A stretch of DNA of 39,061 bases from a virus: positions 1 through 39,061 of IMG/VR virus record IMGVR_UViG_3300006749_000037; one strand, written 5' to 3'. The notes beneath the pieces were generated by a model. That model ran no database searches, was not told where the DNA came from, and saw only the letters and a program-made list of their open reading frames with translations. Below are positions 1-8,444 of this stretch, piece after piece. Numbering within the stretch: the stretch's first letter is position 1; each line of letters begins with the position of its first letter. Made by a program: the position numbers and the translations under genes.

Positions 1-627
1 AGTTCCGTTAAGATGTACGCGGAGTTTGCCTCCATCATTTTCTATACCATCACCAGCAATACCAGCAGCCGTGCCAAGATTGATACTAGAACCAGTGATT
101 TCACCACCGATTTCTAAATTACCAGATCCAGAAACCACACCAGTAACTTGAAGACCGTTGGCATCTACGATCGCCTTTGTTGATGAATTTTGCATTAGTC
201 TGATTCTTGTAGATGCATCGATTTGAAGTGATTCTCCAGAGTCAACTGCACCGATGGAGCTACCAAAACCACCCAATCCTAGGAGGCTCTCTCCGTCCAT
301 TTTAAGTGATTTACCAGCAATCATCATCTCATTCTCAGCACCGTTTGTCGTTTGAAACTTAAGGTAAGAAGCAGAGCCAGATTTGATGTCAAGACCAGAA
401 GCAAGGTTGTGACCCATTTTAATTGTAAATAATCCAGTATTTGCGCCAGAGCCGTCAATGTCTAAACCAACAGCCGCATCTGCAACTGAAATAGAGTCTG
501 CATCAATATCACCAAAGTTTGTAGCATTGGCGTTAGAGTTGTCTAAACCTAGGGCAGTAATTGTCCCATTGGTTTGCGTAATGGATCCGCTAAGTCTAGC
601 TTCACCAAATTGAAATTTATAAGCCAT
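1..627 (-). CDS. Virion structural / fibre-like protein, 3' end cut by window edge
   Basis: The reading frame is open from the ATG at 627 to position 1 with no stop, giving 209 codons, so the C-terminus lies outside the window. The start is well supported: GGAGG at 636-640 lies 8 nt before the ATG. The protein begins MAYKFQFGEARLSG and is rich in Gly, Ser, Ala, Asn and Asp, with repeated short beta-type stretches (GLDIDGSGAN, GLDIKSGSAS, ISGSSINLGT). This composition is typical of phage tail-fibre or fibre-shaft proteins, and it follows two other fibre-like genes. There is no signal peptide or membrane segment in the visible part. A role in the tail fibre or in host recognition is inferred from composition and position only. 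Confidence 0.8.
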   Translation of the reverse strand, partial: MAYKFQFGEARLSGSITQTNGTITALGLDNSNANATNFGDIDADSISVADAAVGLDIDGSGANTGLFTIKMGHNLASGLDIKSGSASYLKFQTTNGAENEMMIAGKSLKMDGESLLGLGGFGSSIGAVDSGESLQIDASTRIRLMQNSSTKAIVDANGLQVTGVVSGSGNLEIGGEITGSSINLGTAAGIAGDGIENDGGKLRVHLNGT

Positions 628-729
628 ATTATTATCCTCCAAAATAATTAAATTAATTATAGCAAAAAAAGACCGAGAGTATCCGACCTCCCAATCAACA
701 CTAAATAGTTTATAACTTAGCCAGAAAGA
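628..729 (-). other. Intergenic gap with a T-run and a weak hairpin; possible weak terminator and promoter
   Basis: This is one of the longest gene-free stretches in the window. Reading the minus strand, the stop of the upstream gene is followed by an AT-rich segment, then a weak hairpin in which GGGAG can pair with CTCTC including one wobble. Seven consecutive T residues follow at 664-670, with the TGCTATAAT box directly after. The stem is short and separated from the T-run by a few bases, so termination here would be inefficient if it occurs. No open frame of interest was seen on either strand. Confidence 0.35.
656..664 (-). promoter_or_regulatory. Extended -10 type promoter (TGCTATAAT) before the fibre-like gene
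   Basis: The minus strand reads TGCTATAAT, a perfect TATAAT -10 hexamer at 656-661 with an upstream TG extension at 663-664. No good TTGACA-like -35 is seen 17 nt upstream. The same TGCTATA(A/C)T box occurs in the gaps before the resolvase gene (25125-25133) and before the holin-like gene (16850-16858), which supports it being a real element. It lies about 30 nt upstream of the start codon at 627. Confidence 0.5.
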
Positions 730-1839
730 TTAGTATACGAAGAATTTATTGCTACCATTTGAATAAATGTTCACAGCAGCGAAAGGAGACTCGAGAACTA
801 TTGAGTTGGCGCCATCTATCGTTTGCCCACTTATGGGACGAATTGTTATATTTTTTAAATCGGCGGCTCCACTCTCATCTTTCACTATGAAGTTTTGACC
901 GGAAGTATAATTGGCAGCGGATGGTAATCTAATGTCAATTGCAGCGGTACCGGAAACAGCCAAAATAACATCGCTGACCGATGCTGTAACTGTTGAGTCT
1001 ACTGGTGTCCTAGAAAAAACAGCAGACGATAGAGTAACCGTTACATCGTTTCCACTATTGGATGCAACAACGGATGCTCCAACAAAATTAAAAGATGAAG
1101 CAGCGGTTGTTATGTTTGAACCTTCATCTTTTACTACAATGTTGTTACCAGAGGAGGCCTCAATACTTGTTAGTTTTTCATCTAGATACTTTCCTGTGTA
1201 CAAGTAAGCAGAAGCTGTAACTGGTGCAACAGAAGCGCTGTCTTGAATAAAAAGAATCCCAGAATAAAAGTCAAATTGCCAATCCATTGGGTCTGTTGAG
1301 GAAATAAGATTTGATGGATTTGTAGGATCTCCAGTATACAGTTCAATGAAGTATCTATTGCTGCCTCCAACTCCCGGTAGCCCTGCGTCAGTAACAAATG
1401 GTGGGACTACTTGGAGTCTACCTCTAGAGGCATAAAGTTTTGCTCCGTTTGTAAAATTACCAGATCCTTTGTTCGGATTAGAAGATGTCGTTTCGTAATT
1501 TGCTGGGAGTTTTAAATAGTATGCGTGATCAGTCTGTCCCTGAGTTGAATCTCCACCATCTTCAGATGCCGCATCAGCATCATAGTTACCATCTCCAATC
1601 GCTACTAAGTCAAAATAAACTCTCTCAACTGTTGCAGGTGATCCATCAGATGCAGAGTACTGAGTGAAATAAGCGGTGCCTGGTTCTCTAGGAAGTGACT
1701 CAGCAAAAACTCCACCACCCGGTACCGAAACATTTGATGGGAATGCCTCTTGAGCCTCCGTAAGAGAGGGTCTAGTTTGAGCCTTACCTAGAAGTTTCTT
1801 TGCAGAAAAATTGGTTGATGTAACATTAGTCTTAGCCAT
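730..1839 (-). CDS. Virion structural / fibre-associated protein (369 aa)
   Basis: The product has a short polar N-terminus (MAKTNVTSTNFSAKKLLGKA), then long beta-rich stretches with many Ser, Thr, Gly, Asn and Val residues. There are no membrane segments and no catalytic motif I recognise. The middle part (about residues 140-220) has an aromatic-rich segment around RYFIELYTGDP and DWQFDFYSGILFI, followed by repeats of the form GNNIVVKDEGSN and GQNFIVKDESGA that look like related beta-strand units. Its ATG overlaps the stop of the 1589-aa fibre gene by one base (TAATG), so translation is probably coupled. Fibre or fibre-tip function is inferred from composition and from sitting between two other fibre-like genes. 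Confidence 0.8.
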   Translation of the reverse strand: MAKTNVTSTNFSAKKLLGKAQTRPSLTEAQEAFPSNVSVPGGGVFAESLPREPGTAYFTQYSASDGSPATVERVYFDLVAIGDGNYDADAASEDGGDSTQGQTDHAYYLKLPANYETTSSNPNKGSGNFTNGAKLYASRGRLQVVPPFVTDAGLPGVGGSNRYFIELYTGDPTNPSNLISSTDPMDWQFDFYSGILFIQDSASVAPVTASAYLYTGKYLDEKLTSIEASSGNNIVVKDEGSNITTAASSFNFVGASVVASNSGNDVTVTLSSAVFSRTPVDSTVTASVSDVILAVSGTAAIDIRLPSAANYTSGQNFIVKDESGAADLKNITIRPISGQTIDGANSIVLESPFAAVNIYSNGSNKFFVY

Positions 1840-4800
1840 TATCCGTATGCAACCTCAATTCTAGAAATGTAACCAGTCCAGTTCTTGTGGGCTGAGATTT
1901 TTATTACATAGTATTGGTTTGGAATTAATCTAGATGTTCCAAGGTCCAAAGTTAGTGCGAGTCCATTACTATCTATTGTAACGTCTTCGCCTGTTGCAGC
2001 CCCTGATCTCACACCAGCACCTACCAATGACTGCTTGTTTTCTGATGGTATGATTATCTTCCCACAGTCTAGCCAAGTTGTTGATTGGTCTGGATCTGCT
2101 GAGGAATCTGTAGATACTCTCAGTTCAACATTAACATTTTTGTTGGCTCCACCAGAAGCAGTTAGTGCCTCGTAGTAAGCAGGATAAGTAGCATCCATGC
2201 CTCTTAGAGTGGCATCCCCGCGAATAGTTAAGGTTATGTTTGGCGTTGAAGACCCGCCGGTGTACCTGAAAAGTCTGTAAAATGTTCGGATGTTGTTGGT
2301 TAGCGTTGAGTAGTCTGGATTTCCTGCCGGTGCTTGTAGAGAGCCGCCCTCAGCCACCCTTCTTGTATCTCCAGCATTTCCAATTTTAAACGGAGAGATT
2401 AAGTATCCATTGGCTGTAACCATGCCATCGTCATGAGAACCTCCGTTGTCTATTTCTGTTTGAGAATTCCATTTGTTCCCGGTATCAAGCAAATCAGTTT
2501 GGTTAGGATAGTTACCAGACACAATCCTGTGTGTCTCGAGACCAAAATACTCAGCGCTTGACAATGTTGTACTGCCAATTGATCCAGAATATCTCATGAA
2601 TGCATTTTTGCTAGCAGAGTTCGTGGTCTTGTCAGACTTGTGAGGATGCAAAATCCTGCCGGCTACAGTTACATTGTTGGGTGTTGAGAAAAATGCTCCG
2701 CTTATTGAAGTTCCACCGTTATATAACATTGAACCTGTTACTTCAATGATGGTAGTTTCACAATCGGCCGCGTTGTTTAGTGCCGGCATGTCGCAAGACG
2801 AAACTGCAGAGTCAAATGTTGTAATACCAGAACCTATAACTCTGATGTTTGACACTGAGCAATTTGTTGTTGTTGGAAAAGAAATTGCTGATCCGTTTTG
2901 ATAAACGTTGTTATAAAAGTTTGACCCTATAAAGTCAAAAGTTCCGGATGGATTTGAAGCAAAGTATCCAATTCCCGATTGATGGTAAGTCGTTGGGTGA
3001 TTAAAGTTTGATATCGTTGGAGCAGACACTGCTGTGTTGTCAACATTCCCAGAGGGATCGACAACCCATTGAACGTAATTTGTTTGTGTATCGGATGCTC
3101 CAATCCTGTGTATAACCCTTGCATAGTTCCATCCAGATCTCTGTAGAGATGTGCCTATACTATAGGTTCCGGTTCTATATGGCTTTGTATGATCTGGAAT
3201 GTTGTCCGTTGTTGTGGAAAACCCAACAGCTCCAACACTAAATCCAGTATTTGAAGACAAATTGTTGTTCTCGTTTAAATTAGCCAAACTAAGTGTACTA
3301 GCAGTAGAATCGTTCACAATCAAAAGCAGTGACCCAGTAAATGCATTTTTAAATGAGTTAGCAGTAAAGTTGTTTCCACTTGCTGCAACATCTTCATTTA
3401 AAGTACCGCCCATGACTTCAGCAACTTTGAATACACCCCTATTCGTATCTCCGTTGTCAGTGTATACACCATTTGAATTTACGGCACCCATTGACCCAAC
3501 ACCGCCGGCTACATTAGTATAACCTCCTACGGCGTTACCTGTGCCAAATGAAAGCTTAGCAGTTTCACCAGCGCCATCATCTAAATCGATGTCATCAAGT
3601 GCAGGAGATTCAACAGGAGCTGACACATCAGATGCACCTAGTTGAAATTGCAAAGTATTTACGAAACCTGTCCAAGCTGCGTCAGCCTCTATTTTTATAA
3701 CAACATAATCGTTGGCTGCTACAGATTCGGTCCCAAAAGTGATACAGTGTACTCCATTTCCTGTTGAGGTTGCTGATGTATTTGAATTGTCTGAAGCACC
3801 ATTTATTAAAGCTCCATGGTCATCACTGGTTTGTCCGTAATTAAATGTGCTTGAAATGTCCATCCACCCAGTGGAACCCGGGATTTTAATTGTAACTTTG
3901 GCGTTATTAGATGAAAGCGTACTAGAATTGAATCTAGTTTGTTTAGAGGTTGTAATTTTTAGGTCTCGAACTGGAGCTCCAGATGTATTTTGAACTTTTC
4001 TAAAGTATCTTCGCGTCCCAGATATAGTTGAGTAGTTTGGATTCTCTAAAGGACCGTTTGTTAAAGCTGCAAAGTTCCCAGCGTTAGTACCTTGTTTCGG
4101 AGAGTAGAGCCGGCCGTTGTAATACAGTAGTCCATCTTCATGACCGCTGGCGCCTGATGCAGTCATGTGGTGTTGTGAATTCCATGTTGCCGCTGCTGCT
4201 GTTACATTAGTTTGGTTCTCGTACGCTGCTGAGGTAATTCTAAAGTTTTCTACGTCAAAGTGTTCATTCAGATTATCGTTGGCTGTGTCGATGTTATAAA
4301 TCAAGATTTGATTTGTGGTAACAGATCCAGTTGATGTTAAATTTGTTTTTAAAGGATGAGTTAAGTTAAGGGAAATTGTAGTGGAGTCATTCAACATTGT
4401 ATCATCAGTTGTTGAGGTTGACTTAGTTAATTGTAAAACTTTGTTAAACAAGTCTGTGCCATTAGTGGCATCGAGTGCACCTGCGCCGATTGCCGTTAAG
4501 TTACTGCCTACGTTAAAAGTAAGGACGTTTCCTGTCGGATAAGTAAATTTGTATGCATTTAAAACATCGGACCTATAAGTCAAAGAGGCCGATCTAAAGT
4601 ATTGCACACCAGAAAGATATTTTGATCCTTGTCCTGTGAATGATACGCGAGGATTACTGACTGACATTGCATTTGAAGATGCATCTGTGTCGTTGAACCA
4701 TTGAACAAAATTTGTTTGATAGGTTGTAGCACCATAGACATGTTTAATCTCGGCATGATTCCAACCCTTTCTTTGATCTTGGGGGTCTATGACGTACTTT

Positions 4801-6608
4801 GATGTTCTATGTTGGAAGATGTTGTATAAAGACCCGTTCTGATCTTTCGCAGAAGCAGTTACAGACACATCAAAGAAACCGGACCCATTTGATCCAGTGA
4901 ATACAGCAGAGCCCGTGTTTGGATTACCGGCCCCAGAAGCAGTCAAGTTCAGAGTGTGCAGTACAGCGCCGTTTAAAATCAATTTGAGAGACCCACTTTC
5001 TGCATTTCCAAAAGCATCATGAGAATAATTTATTTGTGATGATTTCAATTCTTGCGAAACGTGGAAATTCACGACTCCTGTTATTTCTTGTGTTCCATTG
5101 TAGACACCTAGTCTAAAATCCTCTCCGGAAGTTGCCACAGTGTATTGATCGTTAATGCCGGGAGGTGATGTAAAAGAACCAGTCGACCCAACATCAGTAT
5201 AGCCACTAGGGGCTTGTGGTTGAGTTTCGAAAGAAAGCTTAGTATCGATTCCGTTTGTATTTGTATAGTTGATTCTGTCAACTGCCGGCGCTGGACCTGG
5301 GACAATAATCTTCAGGATCTCATTAAATTTGTCTATGGCTGTACCAATTGGAGTTGAAGACAAGAAGTCTGAAAATAAACCATCAGTATAAGAGCCGTCC
5401 TCAGCGTTTCCAATCGTTGCTCCAGAGCCTCCTCCGGAAGAGGATGTTAAAACAACATTGTTGCTAGCGTCCAAAGCTAAAAACTTTGTATTCGCAGCAG
5501 TACCGGCAGCGAGACCCGTTAGGTTCAAAGCTGATGCTGTCACCGCATTGGTCGTTGTGTTTCCGTTGTTTGTAACTTGGTCGAGGGTCGTTGCAATTCC
5601 ACTAAGGTTTGATCCATCTCCGTGAAATGCTGAGGCGCTAACAGCCAATGATGCTGATATTTCTCCTGTCACGTCTAGTTTAGCCCCATTGTAAGTAAGA
5701 CCAGAAGACCCACCAAGTTCTCCGGAGTTATTGAATTGAATTTGATTGTTTGATCCACCAGCAAGATTAGTCAAGTTTGATCCATCCCCGTAAAAAGCGG
5801 ATGCTGATACATTAATTGATGCTGAAATGTCACCGGCAACTGTTAACTTATGTGTAGGTGCAGCAGTGCCGATGCCAACTTTTTCATTTGTTGGTTCGAT
5901 CCTCATAATCTCCCCAGACCCATCGTGTTTTCTGAAGATAGTTGATGTCGCATCTATGTGAAAGTCTTTTGCCGCTGTGGATCGTAGTCTCAATCCGGTT
6001 CCGGGCCCGCTTCCTTCTTGTGCAAAACTCCAATCTCTATCGCCGTCTAGGCTAATTCTGATTATTTCATTACCAGCGGTACCATCCCCTTTCACATCAA
6101 GAACAGCATCTGGGGAAGCGGTACCAACTCCAAGCTTATTGTTATCAAAAACTAAATTACTAGAGGCTCCAAAGTTATTTGAATTATTGAATTGTATTTG
6201 TTTGTCAGAACCTGCTGGACTGGTTGTTATTCCGGATAAATTTGATCCATCTCCAAAAAAAGCAGAAGCAGATACATTAGCAGATGAAGAAATCCCACCT
6301 AAGACATTTATTGATCCGGTGTATTGATGTATGTCGTCTGCTGAGTTTCCAAATTTTGTTGACCCAGTGGCTGTAAGGTTTGTTACATTTTGATTGGTGA
6401 CATTGACATTATATTGATTGGCGTTTATTGTACCGGAAACATTTAACGTCCCAGTTAGATTTAATTGAGACGTCGAACCTGCTACAAAAACTAAATCTTC
6501 CGATGCTGCCAACTTACTGTTGCCATCGTTAAACTGAACAGCGCCAGAAGGAGGCGCTGAACCTGAAAGGAGATTTCCTTTTACAAATGCCCAGCCAAAT
6601 TCAGCCAT
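1839..6608 (-). CDS. Large tail-fibre-like structural protein with internal duplication (1589 aa)
   Basis: The N-terminal third carries repeats of the type SASAFFGDGSNL (near residues 115, 275 and 325) and short NNQIQFNNSG-like units, a pattern common in long phage fibres. The rest consists of two large homologous modules, about residues 440-990 and 1000-1589. They share landmarks such as GWNHAEIKHVYG versus GWNYARVIHRIG, QTNFVQWFND versus QTNYVQWVVD, and ENPNYSTISGTRRYFR versus GNPDYSTLTNNIRTFYR. Composition is Gly/Ser/Thr/Asn-rich with no membrane segment. The start ATG at 6608 has a GGGGGA ribosome site a few bases upstream. It is probably a trimeric host-recognition fibre or baseplate-attached spike; the specific role is inferred. 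Confidence 0.85.
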   Translation of the reverse strand: MAEFGWAFVKGNLLSGSAPPSGAVQFNDGNSKLAASEDLVFVAGSTSQLNLTGTLNVSGTINANQYNVNVTNQNVTNLTATGSTKFGNSADDIHQYTGSINVLGGISSSANVSASAFFGDGSNLSGITTSPAGSDKQIQFNNSNNFGASSNLVFDNNKLGVGTASPDAVLDVKGDGTAGNEIIRISLDGDRDWSFAQEGSGPGTGLRLRSTAAKDFHIDATSTIFRKHDGSGEIMRIEPTNEKVGIGTAAPTHKLTVAGDISASINVSASAFYGDGSNLTNLAGGSNNQIQFNNSGELGGSSGLTYNGAKLDVTGEISASLAVSASAFHGDGSNLSGIATTLDQVTNNGNTTTNAVTASALNLTGLAAGTAANTKFLALDASNNVVLTSSSGGGSGATIGNAEDGSYTDGLFSDFLSSTPIGTAIDKFNEILKIIVPGPAPAVDRINYTNTNGIDTKLSFETQPQAPSGYTDVGSTGSFTSPPGINDQYTVATSGEDFRLGVYNGTQEITGVVNFHVSQELKSSQINYSHDAFGNAESGSLKLILNGAVLHTLNLTASGAGNPNTGSAVFTGSNGSGFFDVSVTASAKDQNGSLYNIFQHRTSKYVIDPQDQRKGWNHAEIKHVYGATTYQTNFVQWFNDTDASSNAMSVSNPRVSFTGQGSKYLSGVQYFRSASLTYRSDVLNAYKFTYPTGNVLTFNVGSNLTAIGAGALDATNGTDLFNKVLQLTKSTSTTDDTMLNDSTTISLNLTHPLKTNLTSTGSVTTNQILIYNIDTANDNLNEHFDVENFRITSAAYENQTNVTAAAATWNSQHHMTASGASGHEDGLLYYNGRLYSPKQGTNAGNFAALTNGPLENPNYSTISGTRRYFRKVQNTSGAPVRDLKITTSKQTRFNSSTLSSNNAKVTIKIPGSTGWMDISSTFNYGQTSDDHGALINGASDNSNTSATSTGNGVHCITFGTESVAANDYVVIKIEADAAWTGFVNTLQFQLGASDVSAPVESPALDDIDLDDGAGETAKLSFGTGNAVGGYTNVAGGVGSMGAVNSNGVYTDNGDTNRGVFKVAEVMGGTLNEDVAASGNNFTANSFKNAFTGSLLLIVNDSTASTLSLANLNENNNLSSNTGFSVGAVGFSTTTDNIPDHTKPYRTGTYSIGTSLQRSGWNYARVIHRIGASDTQTNYVQWVVDPSGNVDNTAVSAPTISNFNHPTTYHQSGIGYFASNPSGTFDFIGSNFYNNVYQNGSAISFPTTTNCSVSNIRVIGSGITTFDSAVSSCDMPALNNAADCETTIIEVTGSMLYNGGTSISGAFFSTPNNVTVAGRILHPHKSDKTTNSASKNAFMRYSGSIGSTTLSSAEYFGLETHRIVSGNYPNQTDLLDTGNKWNSQTEIDNGGSHDDGMVTANGYLISPFKIGNAGDTRRVAEGGSLQAPAGNPDYSTLTNNIRTFYRLFRYTGGSSTPNITLTIRGDATLRGMDATYPAYYEALTASGGANKNVNVELRVSTDSSADPDQSTTWLDCGKIIIPSENKQSLVGAGVRSGAATGEDVTIDSNGLALTLDLGTSRLIPNQYYVIKISAHKNWTGYISRIEVAYG

Positions 6609-6619
6609 TTATCCCCCGA

Positions 6620-7087
6620 TTAGATAGTGTTTACGCCGAGAAAGATACTGTAATCACCAGCGGCTCTTGTTGCACTAAGTGCGGCGGCAACGGCTATTCT
6701 TTCGACGCCTTCAATCGGAATGACTGCTCTAAATGTACCATTTTTATCTACTGCTGGAAGCTCAACGTTTTTGTATACTAGGGCATCTCCATTTCCTTGT
6801 GAAATAGGAATTGTTAACGGAGCCCAGTGCCCCCCAAGAGAAGAATTGTAACCATAAACAGTCACGGTCACCGTAATGTTTGAGGCCCCTGCATCTACTA
6901 GGCCATTATTGTCTACAACAATGTGTAAATTCTTTTGTGAATGAAAATTTTTAAAACCATCTGATGTGGATGTTGGTGCGGTGATTGCTGCGGTCTTTTC
7001 AGAATAGGCTGCAGTGGTCCCACCGGGATCGGCAATGTTTATAACATTTCTTGTTCTGCCGCCTGATGTATATTTGTGTACTGACAT
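6620..7087 (-). CDS. Small beta-rich virion-associated protein (155 aa), function unknown
   Basis: I do not recognise a named family. The protein is predicted to be mostly beta strand with hydrophobic/polar alternation (LHIVVDNNGLV, ITVTVTVYGYNS) and few charged residues, and it has no signal peptide, membrane segment or cysteines. AGGAG lies upstream of the ATG at 7087. It sits between the ribosomal protein bS21 gene and the large fibre gene, at the junction between head and fibre genes. A head decoration, neck or adaptor protein would fit its size and composition, but it could equally be a fibre accessory. At 155 residues it is much too short to be a T4-type major capsid protein. Confidence 0.7.
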   Translation of the reverse strand: MSVHKYTSGGRTRNVINIADPGGTTAAYSEKTAAITAPTSTSDGFKNFHSQKNLHIVVDNNGLVDAGASNITVTVTVYGYNSSLGGHWAPLTIPISQGNGDALVYKNVELPAVDKNGTFRAVIPIEGVERIAVAAALSATRAAGDYSIFLGVNTI

Positions 7088-7111
7088 AATAAAACTCCTA
7101 ACTCCCTATAA

Positions 7112-7315
7112 CTAGTTCTGTTTACGCAATTTTTTCTTATGGCGAGCAATTGCTTTTTTCTTAGACAATCTTCTCTTTACAGATTTTTTGGTAAACTTTT
7201 TTCGGTCTTTGACTTCGTCAATGATTCCATCTTTCTTGCATTTTTTGATAAATCTTTTAATAAATCTTTCTGGGCTCTCATTTTTACGAGGCCTTGCCAC
7301 ATGATTAGTTGCCAT
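7112..7315 (-). CDS. rpsU: Phage-encoded ribosomal protein bS21
   Basis: The 67-residue product is extremely basic and follows the bS21 pattern. It has a short N-terminus, then RPRKNESPERFIKRFIKK, a KCKKDGIIDEVKDRKKF segment matching the bacterial form in which a helix is followed by G(I/V)-x-x-E-x-(R/K)-x-R-x-(F/Y), and a lysine/arginine-rich C-terminal helix. In bacteria bS21 binds the 30S subunit near the anti-Shine-Dalgarno end of 16S rRNA and helps initiation. Phage copies are known from some marine phages. The ATG overlaps the stop of the preceding gene by one base (TAATG), so it is translated with head-associated genes. The likely role is to enter host 30S subunits and alter initiation on phage messages; that part is inference. 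Confidence 0.88.
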   Translation of the reverse strand: MATNHVARPRKNESPERFIKRFIKKCKKDGIIDEVKDRKKFTKKSVKRRLSKKKAIARHKKKLRKQN

Positions 7316-7731
7316 TACTTACCCGCTAGCTTTTTCCAAACACCAGTATTAATTCCTAATGCCGCCAAGTTTACACCCGGGTCATTTGGAGCTATACCAT
7401 CCAATGGTCTTGCCCCATGCGGGGTTGCTCCTGAACTTCTGCTGGCTTCTCTATTCGAGAGAGGTTGCGTTCCTTCAAAAAGATTAACGCCATTATAAGC
7501 GTCTTTGCCAATTGCATCTAGCATTCTTTTTCTATTTTCTTGCATCTCTCTTTGTTTTCTTTCGTTATCAAATGAAGGAGCAACATATTTATTGGTTTGT
7601 TCAACAATTGTATTAGATGGTTGCAAAGCTTCTTTAATTATGTTTTCGAGAAAGTTGCTTTCAATTAAAGCTTCCTCAATACATTCTTTAATAATTGGCT
7701 TGAGTGCCTTCTTTAAACCTTCTTTATTCAT
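7315..7731 (-). CDS. Small head-associated protein with tag-like N-terminal helix (138 aa)
   Basis: The gene starts directly after the prohead protease stop. The N-terminus (LKKALKPIIKECIEEAL, residues 6-22) is an amphipathic helix resembling the MKLTKETLKRIIKEEL segment of four other small proteins in the window. A second helical charged stretch follows around residues 56-72 (NERKQREMQENRKRMLDA). The C-terminal half is Gly/Pro/Asn-rich and probably flexible. In T4-type phages the gene after the protease usually encodes scaffold or another prohead-core component; this one is short for a scaffold. A core/scaffold component or an internal head protein is plausible. No enzyme motif is visible. 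Confidence 0.75.
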   Translation of the reverse strand: MNKEGLKKALKPIIKECIEEALIESNFLENIIKEALQPSNTIVEQTNKYVAPSFDNERKQREMQENRKRMLDAIGKDAYNGVNLFEGTQPLSNREASRSSGATPHGARPLDGIAPNDPGVNLAALGINTGVWKKLAGK

Positions 7732-8355
7732 TTAATCTCCAAGAATCTTTTTAAATAGTCCATCTATGTTGCTTTCTCTTTGTTCTCTTAACTTTGTAGA
7801 AAACTTGATTGCCGTCTTCTTGTCATCTTTTGGAAAGACATAAGCATTGGGGGTCGATGGTTCCGATACTATGTCAAAACAAATAAGTTGGAAATCATCT
7901 TCGACAATCGTTTCGCCCAATTGTTCCCTGACCGATCCAAGTCCTCGAGAAGAAATACCAAGCTTGACACCTGCATTAATCAGGTCTTTTAAAATTCTTC
8001 CGCTTGGAGTATCAAGTACCTTGATCTTACCCATGACATCTTTACCTTCCCACCAACAGTTTGTAACCATGTGAGAAACATTTTTAAGATTTACAACAGA
8101 GTCATCTGGGTGGTCTAATTCACCGCAGGCACGATTATCCTTTACAATAATCATGTAATTGTCTATCTCTCTTTTTAAAACTTTCATTGGGTATTTTCTA
8201 CCATTTCCGTTTTTTGTGTCTGCCGTTTGAATACGACCAGTTAGATAGATGACACCTTCTTGGACAACTTCGTTTTTTTCTGCTTCCGTTAAGAGATCAA
8301 GACAACGTCCGTCCGGACATAAAGCATGAAATTCTCTTAATAATTGTTTAGACAT
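7732..8355 (-). CDS. Prohead maturation protease, T4 gp21-like
   Basis: The 207-residue protein matches the T4 gp21-type prohead serine protease. Visible features are the GRIQTADTKNGNGRKYP region near residues 40-56, the CGELDHPDD motif with the probable catalytic His82, the LGISSRGLGS motif with the catalytic Ser at 135 or 136, and FDIVSEPS near residue 160 with a conserved Asp161. This protease assembles inside the prohead and cleaves scaffold, capsid and internal proteins, in T4 after (I/L)-x-Glu. Its position between portal-linked genes and a small helical head protein fits. A structured GC-rich leader precedes the gene at 8356-8444, and a GGAGAG ribosome site is just before the ATG. Confidence 0.92.
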   Translation of the reverse strand: MSKQLLREFHALCPDGRCLDLLTEAEKNEVVQEGVIYLTGRIQTADTKNGNGRKYPMKVLKREIDNYMIIVKDNRACGELDHPDDSVVNLKNVSHMVTNCWWEGKDVMGKIKVLDTPSGRILKDLINAGVKLGISSRGLGSVREQLGETIVEDDFQLICFDIVSEPSTPNAYVFPKDDKKTAIKFSTKLREQRESNIDGLFKKILGD

Positions 8356-8444
8356 TCTTCTCTCCAGTAAAATAATGGGCGGGCGCTACCCGCCCGTTTC
8401 AGGATCCGCTGCAACAGCGTCTCACGGGCTGTAATACCCAGCGC
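8356..8444 (-). promoter_or_regulatory. GC-rich structured leader upstream of the protease gene
   Basis: This 89-nt gap is visibly more GC-rich than the AT-rich surroundings and can form several stems. The strongest is a perfect 7-bp GGGCGGG/CCCGCCC hairpin at 8377-8395, followed on the minus strand by ATTATTTT. The second is a perfect 5-bp hairpin at 8407-8419 (CGCTG-TTG-CAGCG). In a third pairing, CCCGT at 8424-8428 can pair with ACGGG at 8393-8397. Because ACGGG overlaps the first arm of the strong hairpin, the two pairings exclude each other, as in attenuators. No open reading frame fills the gap. Confidence 0.6.
8377..8395 (-). terminator. Strong GC hairpin, candidate attenuator or terminator
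   Basis: On the minus strand GGGCGGG, a 5-nt TAGCG loop and CCCGCCC form a perfect 7-bp stem, extendable by a G-U and two A-U pairs. A broken T-tract (ATTATTTT) follows. The T-tract is imperfect, so read-through into the protease gene is expected. It could alternatively act as an RNA processing or stability element. Confidence 0.5.

Noticed and set aside
5977-6327. Plus-strand frame of 116 codons
   Set aside because: Antisense to the repeats of the fibre gene, with biased Ser/Pro/Leu composition and no ribosome site.
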